Origin: Chrysemys picta bellii | Taxonomy: Eukaryota > Chordata > Testudines > Emydidae | DNA: 64,000 bases | Assembly: GCF_011386835.1 (NCBI RefSeq) | Contig: NC_088795.1 | Span: 100,810,434-100,874,433, forward strand | Reading direction: 5' to 3' | Shown here: positions 10,912-21,351 of the stretch, piece after piece | Position numbering within the stretch: the first letter of the stretch is position 1 | Layout: each line of letters begins with the position of its first letter | The notes under the pieces: generated by a model | Told to the model about the DNA's origin: nothing | Seen by the model: the letters and a program-made list of their open reading frames with translations, nothing else | Database searches by the model: none | Translations under genes and position numbers: made by a program

Positions 10912-11310
10912 CAGGGATGGCCAACCTGTGGCTCTGGAGCCACATGCAGCTCTTCAGAAGCTAATATGCAGCTCCTTGTATAGGCACCGACTCCGGGCTG
11001 GAGCTACAGGCGTCAACTTTCTAATGTGCCGGGGGTGCTCACTGCTCAACCCCTGGCCCTGCCCCCACTCCACCCCTTTCCTTGAGCCTGCTATGCCCTC
11101 ACTCCTCTCCCTGCAAGCCACCTGCATACCACGAAACAGCTGATCAGGAGGTGCGGGAAGGGATGAGGAGGTGCTGATTGGCAGGCAGGAGGAGCTGGCG
11201 GGGGGGGAGGAGGGAGCTGATTGGGGGCTGCTGACGTATTACTGTGGCTCTTTGACAATGTACATTGGTAAATTTTGGCTCCATCTCAGGCTCAGGTTGA
11301 CCACCTCCTG
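10912..11310. mobile_element. hAT MITE with perfect 8-bp TSD gtctagcc
   Basis: The termini cagggatggccaacctgtgg and the complement of caggttgaccacctcctg form the inverted repeat. Identical duplications gtctagcc flank it (10904-10911 and 11311-11318). The GC-rich interior includes a fragment related to the hAT at 17967-18404 (ataggcaccgactcc, 10980-10994). No coding capacity. Confidence 0.85.
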
Positions 11311-11954
11311 GTCTAGCCTAAAGAAAACCCTTGAGTCATCAGTTTACCCATAAACAAATCTAGTGTTCTCCCTTGAACCATTGTTGTTTCCCTACAAAAA
11401 ACCCCTACTCACACTCAAGTAAGTGTTCTGATGCATGGATCCAAACTCTGCATCAGTTCCACTGGGATTTCATCTTTTCTTGACTGATCGTGCTGGGGGC
11501 TCTGCCTGTCTCCTGCCCTCAGGACCCTCAGCTACCACCATCACCCCGACCAGTTCAAGCTTCATGGAGTGGTGAAACCCCAGCTTTCTCTCTGTGTGTT
11601 TTCTTTCCACCTCAGGTATAACTTTTTAACCCTGACTTGTTTGATCAGGTATAGTTTTCTATATATGACTTTTGTAATCTTTCATAATGTAACTTATGTT
11701 TGTTTAGGCTCTCCTTGTGTGGTTATCACTATTATTCAATAAATAACTTTTATGGTTAAGCTGGTTGCTTCCCTCCCTCTCTGAACTTTAATCTTTTGTG
11801 TTTCTGGCTTCCCTATTTACTCTGCAGCAACACTTCTCTTACCTAAGAGCAAGATCCCTGTAGTGCCCAAAATACTGTGCCATTTGCTCATCTAGTGGGT
11901 TACTGCCAGAACAATTGTAACCTGAAAGTGGGGATAGGGATGTGCTGAACCTGT

Positions 11955-12250
11955 GACATACGAAGGTGGCAGCTCGGAAGTGCTGCTTGACCCAGACTAC
12001 TGAGTCCAGGGGCATACAAGGGTGGCAGCCTGGAAGTGGTGTTCGACCCAGCCTGCTCAGGCTTACTCTATTCCGGTGTAGTACCTGTGGCATATAAGGG
12101 TGCCAACTTGGAAGTGCTGCTTGGCCTGGACTATTGAGCCATGGGGCATATAAGGGTGGCAGCTTGGAAATCCTGCTTGACCCAGTCCACTGAGTCCAGA
12201 GACATATAAGGGGTCAGCTTCAGAGTACTGACTGACCAGTCCACTCAGAC
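11955..12250 (+). repeat. Minisatellite, about 56-bp period
   Basis: Five diverged copies share the pattern catataagggtggcagc-ttggaagtgctgcttgacc followed by a short ccactgagtcc-like end. Copies start near 11955, 12011, 12089, 12145 and 12202. The spacing is 56-57 bp except for a longer second unit. It lies within the LTR at 10405-12514. Confidence 0.7.
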
Positions 12251-12260
12251 TTGCTCTGTT

Positions 12261-12305
12261 AGAGAGAGAGAGCGAGAGAGAGCGCGCGCGCGCGCACACA
12301 CACAC
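12261..12305. repeat. Compound microsatellite (AG)n(CG)n(CA)n
   Basis: Contiguous dinucleotide tracts change from AG to CG to CA. The purine-pyrimidine alternating CG/CA part could adopt Z-DNA, and the tract probably varies in length between individuals. Confidence 0.9.
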
Positions 12306-12514
12306 TCATCTGATTCAAGGGTTGGAAGAACACAGCCCTGGGGAACCTAGGTCCTGCAGGATAGCTCCATTGGGAGGAGACTTGCAGGAGGGAGAAGTAG
12401 AGCTCCATATGAACACACAAGTAGTACACTGATAGAATTATAGAACCCCCCCAGCCCAGAAGAGTAACCCTAATAAATGAGCATACCCCAAAGTAACGGG
12501 CAAATCTGGTAACA

Positions 12515-12720
12515 GTACTTGTATTCACTTCCAAGGCCCTACCTACACAGTCAATACCTGTCATTCAGTATCAACCTACTTGTTAAAATTTTCCCACAAG
12601 CACCTCCATGCTTTCTACCATGCTGCCCCACATTTGGGAGGCGCTCTCCATAAACCGCCTATTACTTGACTACGGTCAAATATTCGAGCAAAGAATGCCC
12701 TGATGTAGGCAGTGGCCTAG
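12515..12720 (+). mobile_element. L2-like LINE remnant, right part
   Basis: The phrase tacttgtattcacttccaaggccctacc continues the LINE interrupted at 10404. The later atgctgccccacatttgggaggcgctct resembles the 3' end coding region of L2/L3-type elements (W-ERLP motif). The copy is old and full of stops. Confidence 0.5.
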
Positions 12721-13029
12721 CTTTTTGATTGTATCATGGTGCCATTTGTTAGCTAGCCTACTTAAATGTCCTAATCACTCACTTTACTACATGCTGATGT
12801 CACCTGTTGGGAAAACAAAATTGACTGATTGGCTAGAATCTTAGAACAAACTTTTATGTACATCTTTATTTGTATAACAGGTCATCAATGCAAAGATAAA
12901 GCAAAAGATGATAAGCAAGATGTTTGATGAGTAGGCCTGTTCCCTAGCTAGTCATTTAAAAATGACTTTCTTTTCCAGTTGCTCTGTGTTTTATTTCTAT
13001 TTTGTTTTTTATTTCCATCTGTAACTGTT

Positions 13030-14026
13030 CAGTCTTGTCTAGTTGGCAGCCGGTATCAAGCAGAGTGCTCCAGGGGTCGGTCCCGGGGCCGGTTTCGTTC
13101 AACATCTTTATCAATGATCTGGATGATGGGATTAATTGCACCCTCAGCAAGTTTGCAGATGACACTAAGCTGTGGGGGAGAGGTAGATACGCTGGAGGGT
13201 AGGCACAGGGTCCAGAGCGACCTAGACAAATTGGAGGATTGGGCCAAAAGAAATCTAATGAGATTCAACAAGGACAAGTGCAGAGTCCTGCACTTAGGAA
13301 GGAAGACTCCCATGCACCTCTACAGGCTGGGGACCGACTAGTTAAGCAACAGTTCTGCAGAAAGGGACCTAGGGATTACAGCGGACGAGAAGCTGGATAT
13401 GAGTCAGCAGTGTTCCCGCGTTGCCAAGAAGGCCAACGGCATATTGGGCTGTATTAGTAGGAACACTGCCAGCAGATCGAGGGAAGTGATTATTCCCCTC
13501 TATTCAGCACTGGTGAGGCCACACCTGAGTATTGTGTCCAGTTTTGGGCCCCCCACTACAGAGGGGACGTGGACAAATTGGAGAGAGTCCAGCGGAGGGC
13601 AACGAAAATGATTAGGGAGCTGGGGCACATGACTTACGAGGAGAGGCTAAGGGAACTGGGGTTAATTAGTCTGCAGAAGAGTGAGGGGGGATTTGATAGC
13701 AGCCTTCAACTACCTGAATGGGGGTTCCAAAGAAGATGGAGCTAGGCTGTTCTCAGTGGTGGCAGATGACAGAACAAGAAGCAATGGTCTCAAGTTGCAG
13801 TGGGGGAGGTCTAGGTTGGATATTACGGAAAGCTTTTCATTAGGAGGGTGGTGAAGGACTGGAATGGGTTACCTAGGGAGGTGGTGAAATCTCCATCTTA
13901 GAGGTTTTTAAGGCCCAGCTTGACAAAGCCTTAGCTGGGATGATTTAGTTGGTGTTAGTCCTGCTTTGAGCAGGAGATTGGACTAGATGACCTTCTGAGG
14001 TCTCTTCCAACCCTAATATTCTATGA
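13030..14026 (+). mobile_element. CR1 LINE, 5'-truncated 3' end
   Basis: The 1-kb copy encodes the end of the CR1 reverse transcriptase: [10 protein letters not shown] (the catalytic FADD motif of the palm) at about 13148, then [20 protein letters not shown] in a shifted frame. It ends in the CR1 3' sequence with ggactagatgac, cttccaaccctaatattc and a ctatgac tail. Frameshifts and premature stops make it non-functional. Confidence 0.92.
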
Positions 14027-14733
14027 CTAATGTTCTCTTTTAAATGCCAACCTAACATTGCTAAAAAAAATAATTACACTTTCTTTTTTGAGGTTCTCAT
14101 TACATTGTACTTGGAGTTACTTTAATATAGAAAATGCAATTAAGTAACTTGGTTTTTTGTAATTAAGAATAAGTACCTAAGGCTAAGCCTATTGGAGATA
14201 ACAGTCTTACTTTTCTTTGCTAACGTTCTAATGAATGCTACACCTGTTTCGATAAGACAAAAAAGCTTATGCATCCAGTACATTCCAGGTAGTTTTAGTC
14301 AACTAATACAAACAACTTTAAAATGCTGTTTTTGCACATGCTAAATTGAATTTCAATTTCTATTAGAAGATTACAAGTGAAAAATTAGTCTAGTAATTAA
14401 GGAGTGTATGATTTCCCCATTTATAACATAATAAAAATGTAAAAATTAACAACTGAATCTGTTTTAAGATAAATAATCCATCATAAGTGAGTAATGATAT
14501 GGTCGGTCCTCATTACATTAAACTTGGTACTTTTTGGCAAAGACCACATTTAGTTGCAAATCAACATGATTTAATGGTTACCAGCTAATTAGAAACAACT
14601 TTTCTTTAGAAAATACCTAAGTAGAAATGAAAACTACAATTAAAATCAATGATTTAAACAATTTTTCCTGCTTGCTGATCATGATCAAAATTGGTGATTT
14701 AAATTGCTTGAGTTAAGTCAATCCACCTTAGAA

Positions 14734-14894
14734 CAGTGGGGCTGACGGATGTGCTGGCCACCCTTCCCACAGCCCCCATTGGCCTGGAGCAGCGAACCGC
14801 GGCCAGTGGGAGCCACGATCAGCCGAACCTGCGGACGCAGCCCAGCCCGCCAGCTTTCCCTGAACAAGCGGCGCACCAGCTTTGAGAAACCCTG
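14734..14894. mobile_element. hAT MITE with 8-bp TSD ccttagaa
   Basis: This short element begins cagtggggctg and ends ctttgagaaaccctg, with identical 8-bp duplications ccttagaa (14726-14733 and 14895-14902). Its interior shares gctccattggcctggagc-type sequence and tttccctgaacaagcggc with the larger copy at 26729-27030, so it is an internally deleted relative. Confidence 0.85.
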
Positions 14895-15030
14895 CCTTAG
14901 AAGACATTGTTAATTATGACCCAATTACACAGGACCACCAGATGAAAAATACTGTATGGGGTTCTGAATTATATTTTAAAGAGTCTTATTTATTTATAAA
15001 GCTCCCCTGCAACGCAAAAGGATGCACCCC

Positions 15031-16190
15031 TGTATTCACATCCTACGTACTACAATAATAATATTTGTACAAAATATGTCTTGTGAGCTATAATTTGAAA
15101 ACTAATAACTCACTGGTCAGTAATATTATGGTGAAATGTATGAACAGTAGCAACATTATATGTAAAGTTATGAAATCCCCTGTATGATGTTAAAGGCACA
15201 TATTGAAACTCACATAGCCCTGATTAAGTAGAACTGGTTAAGGAGGCCTGTCAAACAAAAGAATGTGTGTTTATCTCAATTTGCATCTAAGTTGTAAAAA
15301 GAGTCCTCAGACAGCAAGTGGGAGAAGAAAGAAAAATCGACATTTCAGGATAAATAGATGAAAAGAAACACCATGAAGCCTCCTTCCTCCACCAGACTCC
15401 ATGTCTACTTGCTCTCAGCTGGGAAGAACTTTAGTGAGACATCACACTCAGGAAAATGCTTTTCAAAGGGAGACTGGACTATAAAAGTAAGGGGCAAAAA
15501 CACCCCAAGTTCTTGTTACATACCCATTTCTCTCTCCACCTAAGACCACCAGAGAAACAACCATTGGACTTTGGGGCCAGATTCTGGCCTGAGAGTTTGG
15601 TCAGCAATGTTATTGGAAATGTGGTACGGAACTTCACTTTGAACCAAGTCTAGTTTAAGTTTAGAAAGCCTTTTCTCTATTTTTCTTGTAACCATTTCTG
15701 ACTTTAATGCCTCATTTCTTGTACTCAATATCTATCTTTTTGTAGTTTTGTTCTTTAATCAAAAATTAATCCAGTGTTGTGAATTGTTTGTGTAACTCAA
15801 TTGAAGGCAACAAGCTATGTACTGATCCCCTTAGAGGGGCAAAGGGCCTAGTGTATCCTGACTGTCCAGGAGAGGACTGGACACTGCAGAACACACATTT
15901 TTTTTTTTGGGGGGGGGGGGGGGGGGGAGGAGGAGACGACTCAGGATTGGTGGCATGTTGGGGTCACCTGCAAATAGTAACCAAGACTCCTGGAAGCTGC
16001 TGGGGGTCAAAGCCGCTGGACCAGGGCTGTGGCTTTACACAGACACTTAGGGTGCAACCTGCATACTGGCAGGCTAATTATGAGTGATCCCCAAGCTGGA
16101 AGCTACAACAGCAAAGCACTGCGAGGCACCGCAGGTAGCAGGGGAGGGGTGACACAGCCGCTCTGGTCTGGATTGCACCCTGTAATGTCA
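15031..16190 (+). mobile_element. Probable solo LTR
   Basis: The block has the style of a retroviral LTR in plus orientation: a start near tgtattcaca, a transcription-start-like region after actataaaag near 15479, a long downstream U5-like part and an end near gtaatgtca. I recognise the phrases as a repeat common in turtle genomes, from memory. Borders are approximate and no target duplication was found. It contains the T/G homopolymer at 15898-15927. Confidence 0.5.
15898..15927 (+). repeat. T11-G19 homopolymer junction
   Basis: Eleven T are followed directly by nineteen G (15898-15908 and 15909-15927). Such a G run can form a quadruplex and is error-prone in sequencing, so its exact length should be viewed with caution. 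Confidence 0.9.
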
Positions 16191-16256
16191 TAGGGACAAA
16201 ACAAGAAAATTAAAATACAACATTGTTGAAAACAAACTAAATGTAAGAGACAGATG

Positions 16257-16400
16257 AGAGGGATAGTTCAGTGGTTTGAGCATTGGCTCTGGAGATCTGG
16301 GTTCTAGGCCCAGCTCTACACTACATTGGTTTGCTGGGTAGCCTTAGGCACATCACATCCCTGTGCCTCACTTTCCTGTTCTGTAACACTGTACAGAAGG
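16257..16400 (+). mobile_element. tRNA-derived SINE
   Basis: It has an intact-looking polymerase III promoter: box A (tagttcagtggtttgag) and box B (gggttctaggccc), spaced about 30 bp. A MIR-like phrase follows (tagccttaggcacatcacatccctgtgcctcac). The head cannot fold as a functional tRNA because the sequence after box B is SINE body. Confidence 0.7.
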
Positions 16401-17283
16401 CCAGGAGCTTTTCAACACAACCCCAATTCCTCAAAATCAAAACCAAACCTTTCGCTGAAACGAACTGTTTGGATTAATTTTTTTTCTGACGTTCAGAATA
16501 GAATTATTGGTCAAAACCAGAGAGAAAGAGGGGGCATGCACCTGGGATGTGGGAAACCAAAGTTTAAGTTCCTGCTCTCAATCAAGCTTGACTTTTATAT
16601 TTAACCACCAGCCCAGCTGAGGGGCGGGGGCGGGCCCTCCCCCTTCAGAACAGTGGGGTGTCTGGAGGTCCCTTCTAGTCCTACATTTCTATGATTTCAT
16701 AATTGTTCTGGAAATGCAATGCTTGTTCTCCAGCCCTAGCGACACGTAACAACAATACTCCCTTTGTCAAGGGCTCTGGGATCTAGGGCGGGAAGGCATC
16801 CCAGAGTATCATTGCTCTATCAAGGTATTATTCTAATCAACACGTTTGGCCTAAAACTTGAGGCTTAATGGAGCTATTTTCTTCCAGCCGCAGTCCGGAT
16901 GCGACTCTCTTCCTCTCGTACTAGCGAGTGTTTCTAGAGGTGCCCTCACAGCCGAGCCGAGCCGAGCCGAGCCGAGCGGGGTGTTTTTCTCCGTCAGCTC
17001 CATAAAAGAAAGCGAAGGAGGCACTGGGACGCCGCCGCTTCCTGCGCTTTGCGACCCACACCCCGCGGGCAGGCAGCGAGCGAGCGGCTCCGGCCAGAGC
17101 TCAGAGGCAGCTGGCCCAGGGGGCGTGCCGGGCACTCTGCCGCCTGTCACGACAGCCCAGGGAGCCGCGCGCAGGATGATACCCGGGGAGCTCAGTCAGC
17201 CGCCCGTGCGCCGACCGGGGCGATGGCGGGGACAGCGAGGCTGGGGAGCAGGCAGGGAGAGCCCGCCGGGCCCCGCTCCTTAC

Positions 17284-17337
17284 CTTGTCCCAGCGCAGCC
17301 ACTGAGCAGCCACCTCGGTCAGCCCCGGCGCCGCCAT
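17284..17337 (-). CDS. PGM2: PGM2 exon 1 (start codon)
   Basis: This is the first coding exon, 18 codons, MAAPGLTEVAAQWLRWDK, ending at a GT donor (17282-17283). The C-terminal QWLRWDK is the conserved start of vertebrate PGM2 and joins in phase 0 to NTKTSE of exon 2. The start is chosen because it is the only ATG in frame near the motif; it lies in a CpG-rich promoter with a favourable upstream context (gccgccatcc on the plus strand). From memory the human protein has a longer N-terminus before QWLRWDK (about 20 residues against 11 here). That is a variable region, so the difference is probably lineage variation rather than a missing piece. Confidence 0.94.
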
Positions 17338-17497
17338 CCTGCCCGCTCCGTTCAGCTCAGCTTCCCGCCCGGCACTGCCCTTCCGGGGCGGAGCGACAAC
17401 AGCAGCGGCCGTTACCTTCCCCCCGCTGAGTCGCGGTGCGAGGGAGGGTCGCTACCCGTCCCGTTCTGCTGCCCTTACTGAGCACGCGCCAGCCGTA

Positions 17498-17507
17498 TGC
17501 GCATGCT
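17498..17507. promoter_or_regulatory. NRF1-like palindromic site
   Basis: The sequence tgcgcatgct is close to the nuclear respiratory factor 1 consensus (palindromic GCGCATGCGC). It lies about 160 bp upstream of the PGM2 start codon within the CpG island. NRF1 sites are typical of metabolic housekeeping promoters. The match is imperfect, so this is a suggestion. Confidence 0.4.
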
Positions 17508-17799
17508 CACTAGCGTCGCCTGAATTTGCTGCTTTGCTGCCTCTCCCGTAGCTCTAAGGAACGTTTTCGCGGCCAGAGAGTGGGGAGCTTTTGTGCAGGG
17601 GCCACGCCGTGCCCAGGGGCGGGTGAGACAGATGGAGGGGGCAGGCGCCGGCGTAGAGGCTCGGAACATTGCGGCGGCCCGCGATAGGGAGGGGCGGGGG
17701 CTGGGAGGTGCCACATGTGAGAGTGCTTTTTGTGGTTTAGTTTAAGACTCTTACAAACCAACCAAGCTAAACTTAAAAAGGCACTCTTATACCTGAACA

Positions 17800-17887
17800 A
17801 GTGGCTGGGATGATTTAGTTGGGGTTGGTCCTGCGGGGTTGGACTAGATGACCTCCTGAGGTCTCTTCCAACCCTGATATACTATGA
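17800..17887 (+). mobile_element. CR1 3' tail fragment
   Basis: This contains ggctgggatgatttagttgg, ggactagatgacctcctgag and cttccaaccctgata, ending actatgat. It is the terminal 90 bp of CR1, just upstream of the PGM2 CpG island. Confidence 0.85.
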
Positions 17888-17950
17888 TCTGTGTCCACAC
17901 ACAGCGTTATGGCAGTATAACTATACCAGTTTAAACCTACAACATTAGCT

Positions 17951-18650
17951 TAGGGCTTGGCTGCACTCAGACACTGACTTCCACTTTGCCCGGTGGGCGT
18001 TCGACCACCACCCTGGCCCTGCCCCTGGCCCACCTCTTCCTGCCCTTGCACCGCCCTTGCCCTGCCTCCAGTTCAGCCCTTCCCCAAAGTCCCTGCCCCT
18101 AACCACCCCCATTCCACCCCCTTCCCTCAAGTCCCCACCCCCGCCCAGCCCTTCTCCACCTCTTCCCCTGAGTGCACCGTGACCCTGCTTCTCCCCCTCC
18201 CTCTCAGAAAGTCCTAAGGGCTGCCAAACAGCTATTAGGCAGCAGGAAGCGCTGGGAGGGAGGGGTAAGAGTGGACATGGTGCACTGGGGGGGCGGGGAG
18301 AAGGAGGCAAGGAGGGGGGAGCTTGGCTGCTGGTGGGTGGGAGCATCCGCTAATTTTTCCCTGTGGGTGCTCCAGCCCAGAGCACCCATGGAGTCGGCAC
18401 CTATGGCTACACTTGCAAGATAGAGCGCATTAAATCAGCCCCGGGTGCCCTAATTCCTGAGGTGACCACACTGACAAGGCACTTAGAGCGCCTGGACTCC
18501 ACGGCTGGAGAACCCCTAGTAATCCACCTCTACGAGAAGCATAGAGCTTGATGCTCCCTGACTGAAACGCCTGGGTGTCAGTGTGGACGAAGTGTTGCAT
18601 TACTGCACTGTGATTGGCCTCCAGAAACGTCCCATAATCCCTTGAAGTCA
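17951..18650. mobile_element. Harbinger-like MITE interrupted by a hAT
   Basis: The left end ttagggcttggctgcac resembles the tagggcttgtctacac terminus of the other Harbinger-type copies in this window (24024, 24833, 34483, 42439). After the hAT at 17967-18404 the sequence resumes as ggctacacttgcaagatagagcgc and runs to about 18650. The right terminus is not clear. Confidence 0.5.
17967..18404. mobile_element. hAT MITE with 8-bp TSD (1 mismatch)
   Basis: The flanks ggctgcac (17959-17966) and ggctacac (18405-18412) are the duplicated host sequence, one mismatch apart. The ends tcagacactgacttcc and the complement of ggagtcggcacctat are imperfect inverted repeats. The C-rich body is non-coding. 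Confidence 0.65.
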
Positions 18651-18754
18651 AGTGGCCAAATGATGTTCATTTTACTACTGATTTATTTATATTTCTGATT
18701 GGATATCTTATTTTCATAGCCCTGGCCAATAAATTGTCTTTACATTATCACAGT

Positions 18755-19290
18755 TCCATGATATTTCATAGATTTTAAGGACAGAAGGGATCTATAACAC
18801 AGGCCCTATAATGTCACCCCTTATCCTTGCACTGGGCCTAATGTATCTGACCCTTCAGCACCTGGTATTTTCTCTCTGTGAAGGTATGTATTACACTATA
18901 ATCAAGTCATCTCTCAATCTTCTTTTTGATAAGATACACAGATGGAGCTCTTTAAGTCTCTCATTGTAAGGCCTTTTTGTGGCTCTTTTCTACACTTGCT
19001 CCAATTTTTCAACATCCTTTTTAATAACTAATAATACTTAAGAACACGATATAGTATTCCAGTATCAGTCTCACCAATGCCATATACTGAGGTAACATGA
19101 CCTCCCTTTTATTCACTACTCCTTCTCTGTACAACCAAAGATCATATTAGCCCAGCATCGCACTGGGAACTTCTGCTTAGTTGCTTAATCACTCTGACTC
19201 GTAAATCCTTTTCAGAATCATTGCTTCCCAGGATAGAGTCTCCCATTCTGCAGGTATGGCTTACATTCTTCAGGTCAGATTTTCATAGGT
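18755..19290 (-). mobile_element. Old CR1 LINE fragment
   Basis: On the minus strand the sequence shows decayed CR1 RT C-terminal and 3' end phrases (for example the reverse of ccaatttttcaacatcctttttaat and of ttagcccagcatcgc). It starts at the 3'-end side with catagattttaaggacagaaggga. It is strongly diverged and therefore old. Confidence 0.6.
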
Positions 19291-19499
19291 ATTGAAGACT
19301 AGAAAAATCAACTGATGCCTGCACACAAGTGTACTGCTCCTGTTAAGTCTGATCTTTTTTATTCTTATTGGAAAAATAAAATTGTCCATGTGTGACCCAG
19401 GATCCTCTTCATGCCAACTAGAAGAGGACACGGGAGGTGTATAGGGTTTTACAGGGATCCCTTGGATCGGTATCTGCATAATAGTTCACCAAAGGGTGG

Positions 19500-19860
19500 C
19501 ATGTGAGGTCTTTACCGAGCGCCAGTAGCTCACTTCCCATCATTATCATTGCAAAATATATTTATGTATAATGTTTAAGAAGTAACATATCTATAGTGAA
19601 AATTATGTTCTTAAGGTCTTGGAGCTAAGACAGGTTACCAGGAGGTGACATGCCTAGGAAATGTTCCTTTATACTTAACTCATTGTCTGGTCATTTGTAT
19701 ATTATTTATTGTATGCCTCACAGAGTATTCTCATTTGCATCCGAAGCCACATGCGGACTGGGAGACTACAAAATCTACAAGAAATGAAATCTACAGGAAT
19801 AAACAAACAGCAAGGGGGGTGTCCTGTTTGTGAATAAAGACAAAAGATTCTTCTGCTATA
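19500..19860 (+). mobile_element. LTR-like repeat fragment, class uncertain
   Basis: The stretch ends with gtgaataaagacaaaag (a possible polyadenylation signal) after ggggggtgtcctgtttg. It looks like an LTR R-U5 boundary, but no termini or duplications are seen. Confidence 0.3.
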
Positions 19861-19903
19861 TGTTGAAGTGCAAAGCAATACACTGAGCCCTTCAACGAGG
19901 TTA

Positions 19904-20327
19904 TAGGGTTACTATATGTCTGGGTTTTCATAAACGTGACCTCTTTTTTGGTAGTCCATTTTCCATCCGGGTGGATTTTTGAAATAAGAGTTAAAGTCCA
20001 GGATTTTTGCAGAGCAGATGTTGCAGCTTAGAAAAAGACCCAATTGGTGCACTTTCCAATTGGTCCTTCCTCTAAGAGCCCTGGAGGGGCTTGTGCCAGC
20101 CGCCCTGCCACCATGACAAGAAGTGACACTGCCCAGGTGTCCAGTGAGAACCTCTGCTGCCACTATCCCCTTCAGCACTTCCAGGTACCCCTCCCAATAC
20201 ACACACCCCTCCAGCACCCCTCACATACCCACTCCAGTACCCCCAACTATACTCCCCTCCAGGTCCCCCAGCTCTCCTCCCCCCGCCCAATCTCCTCTTT
20301 TTGGGAACGTAAAATATGGTAACCCTA
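19904..20327. mobile_element. hAT-like element, TAGGGTTAC termini
   Basis: The inverted ends tagggttactatatg and the complement of atatggtaaccctaa match those of the copies at 45613-46698 and, more loosely, 50078-51278. The middle is C-rich. The flanks do not show a clean 8-bp duplication. Confidence 0.65.
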
Positions 20328-20433
20328 AATGAGGAGGCACATTGATAGTGTGCTTGTTTTATGTAAGGAGGGTCACAATTAACCTGGCTGCAAAGTGCTG
20401 CAAGGATTTTGGGTGAGCAATACTCTACAAGAT

Positions 20434-20528
20434 ACGAGATTTGTAAATTTGTTAGTCTCTAAGGTGCCACAAGTACTCCTGGTTTTTTTTTGCGGATACA
20501 GACTAACACGGCTGCTACTCTGAAACCG
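20434..20528 (+). mobile_element. Penelope-like 3' tail fragment
   Basis: The sequence aaatttgttagtctctaagg, gccacaagtactcctgg, then gcggatacagactaacacgg and ctgctactctgaaac matches the Penelope tail found at 5096-5293. Only the terminal 95 bp are present. Confidence 0.8.
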
Positions 20529-21351
20529 TTCATCCCTCAAATTATGTCCTTCTCCCCATATCACAGTGACAATTCTGCTAAGCTGTTCCAACTGATCCCT
20601 CCACCTTTCAATACCACTACACCAAACACATACAATGGCAATTTGGGTGCATGTGGATGACTGCTGGAATTCAAATCTGTGGCCTACAACACAAATGATG
20701 GCACACTTTATTTAGTCCTTCCTCATGTCTACTTATGGTAACACTGCTATTGAATCATTCCCACTGGCTATTGCCAGCTCCAAGGAGCAGAGTTAAGTCA
20801 AATTTAATTCAAAACTGACATCACAAGAACTAGGGAATGGGCAAAGGCAAGGGGAAATGAATTCTGAGAGAGAGGCCATCATCCATCAGAATTTGCAACT
20901 TGCAAATTTTGACAAAGTAACACTTAGGACACTATATCTGTCTGAGCTTGCCAAGCCTGGCTCAGGTTTCTTATTCCAAAGGCCTGGAGCAGCCAATGAT
21001 TCATAGAAGGGGATTTCATCAAAGTCATTGATCCTTTAGCTTGCTAGCTCCTGCTGGAACTGTGGGGTCCACAGTTTCTTAGCCTGCATTGAAATAGTCT
21101 GAACTCACCCCTAGACTAGGGTGTGGCTTTATAAACAAAGAAATTAACAGAGTGACAGAATTAAATTTACCCAAGATGAGCTGCTCCTGGCATTCCTATG
21201 TTCTCTGGCCAGGTTGGCCCTTCTAAGCACCCATGTGTTGGGGAATTACGAATCGAGAATTTGTTGCAGGGATAAAATGAAGCTACAGCACACAAGGGCC
21301 AATTAAAAGTGGAAAGTCAGAAGCAGCACTCACCTGCTTCAATGTCCAGCC
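20529..21351. other. Intergenic, nothing recognised
   Basis: Unique-looking AT-rich to neutral sequence without an open frame, exon-like conservation or repeat termini that I can identify. Confidence 0.5.

Larger units (their letters stand above)
10405..12514 (+). mobile_element. Solo LTR (TGATACCA...TGGTAACA) split by a hAT
   Basis: The ends tgatacca and tggtaaca are near-perfect inverted copies. The flanks gtat (10401-10404) and gtac (12515-12518) suggest a 4-bp duplication, and the interrupted LINE resumes in register. A polyadenylation signal (caataaataac) lies near 11740. The 3' part carries tandem 56-bp repeats (11955-12250). After removal of the hAT at 10912-11310 the LTR is about 1.7 kb. 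No retroviral gene is present. Confidence 0.7.
5683..17283 (-). other. PGM2: PGM2 intron 1
   Basis: An 11.6-kb first intron, most of which can be assigned to repeats: SINEs, three LTRs, an L2-like LINE, hAT elements and a CR1. The stretches 5683-6650, 9050-9940, 12720-13030 and 14027-14725 hold no element I recognise. I saw no alternative first exon. Confidence 0.88.
16870..17720 (-). promoter_or_regulatory. PGM2: CpG-island promoter of PGM2
   Basis: Dense CpG dinucleotides span PGM2 exon 1 and contrast sharply with the AT-rich flanks. Five copies of GCCGA occur at 16951-16975. GC boxes such as ggggcggag lie just upstream of the start codon (around 17386). No TATA box is obvious, as expected of a housekeeping promoter. 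Transcription most likely starts between about 17340 and 17520 on the minus strand. Nothing on the plus strand looks like a first exon of a divergent partner gene. Confidence 0.8.

Noticed and set aside
16262..16335. A tRNA-gene-like head with box A and box B
   Set aside because: No cloverleaf can be closed and the sequence continues into a MIR-like SINE body, so it is a SINE and not a tRNA gene.
16858..17481. A 207-codon plus-strand open frame across the CpG island
   Set aside because: It overlaps PGM2 exon 1 on the opposite strand, has GC-driven composition (A, G, P, R, S-rich) and no protein-family feature; long frames are expected by chance in CpG islands.
16870..17720. A divergent second gene sharing the PGM2 promoter
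   Set aside because: No plus-strand start codon with a splice donor and recognisable protein fragment was found near the island.
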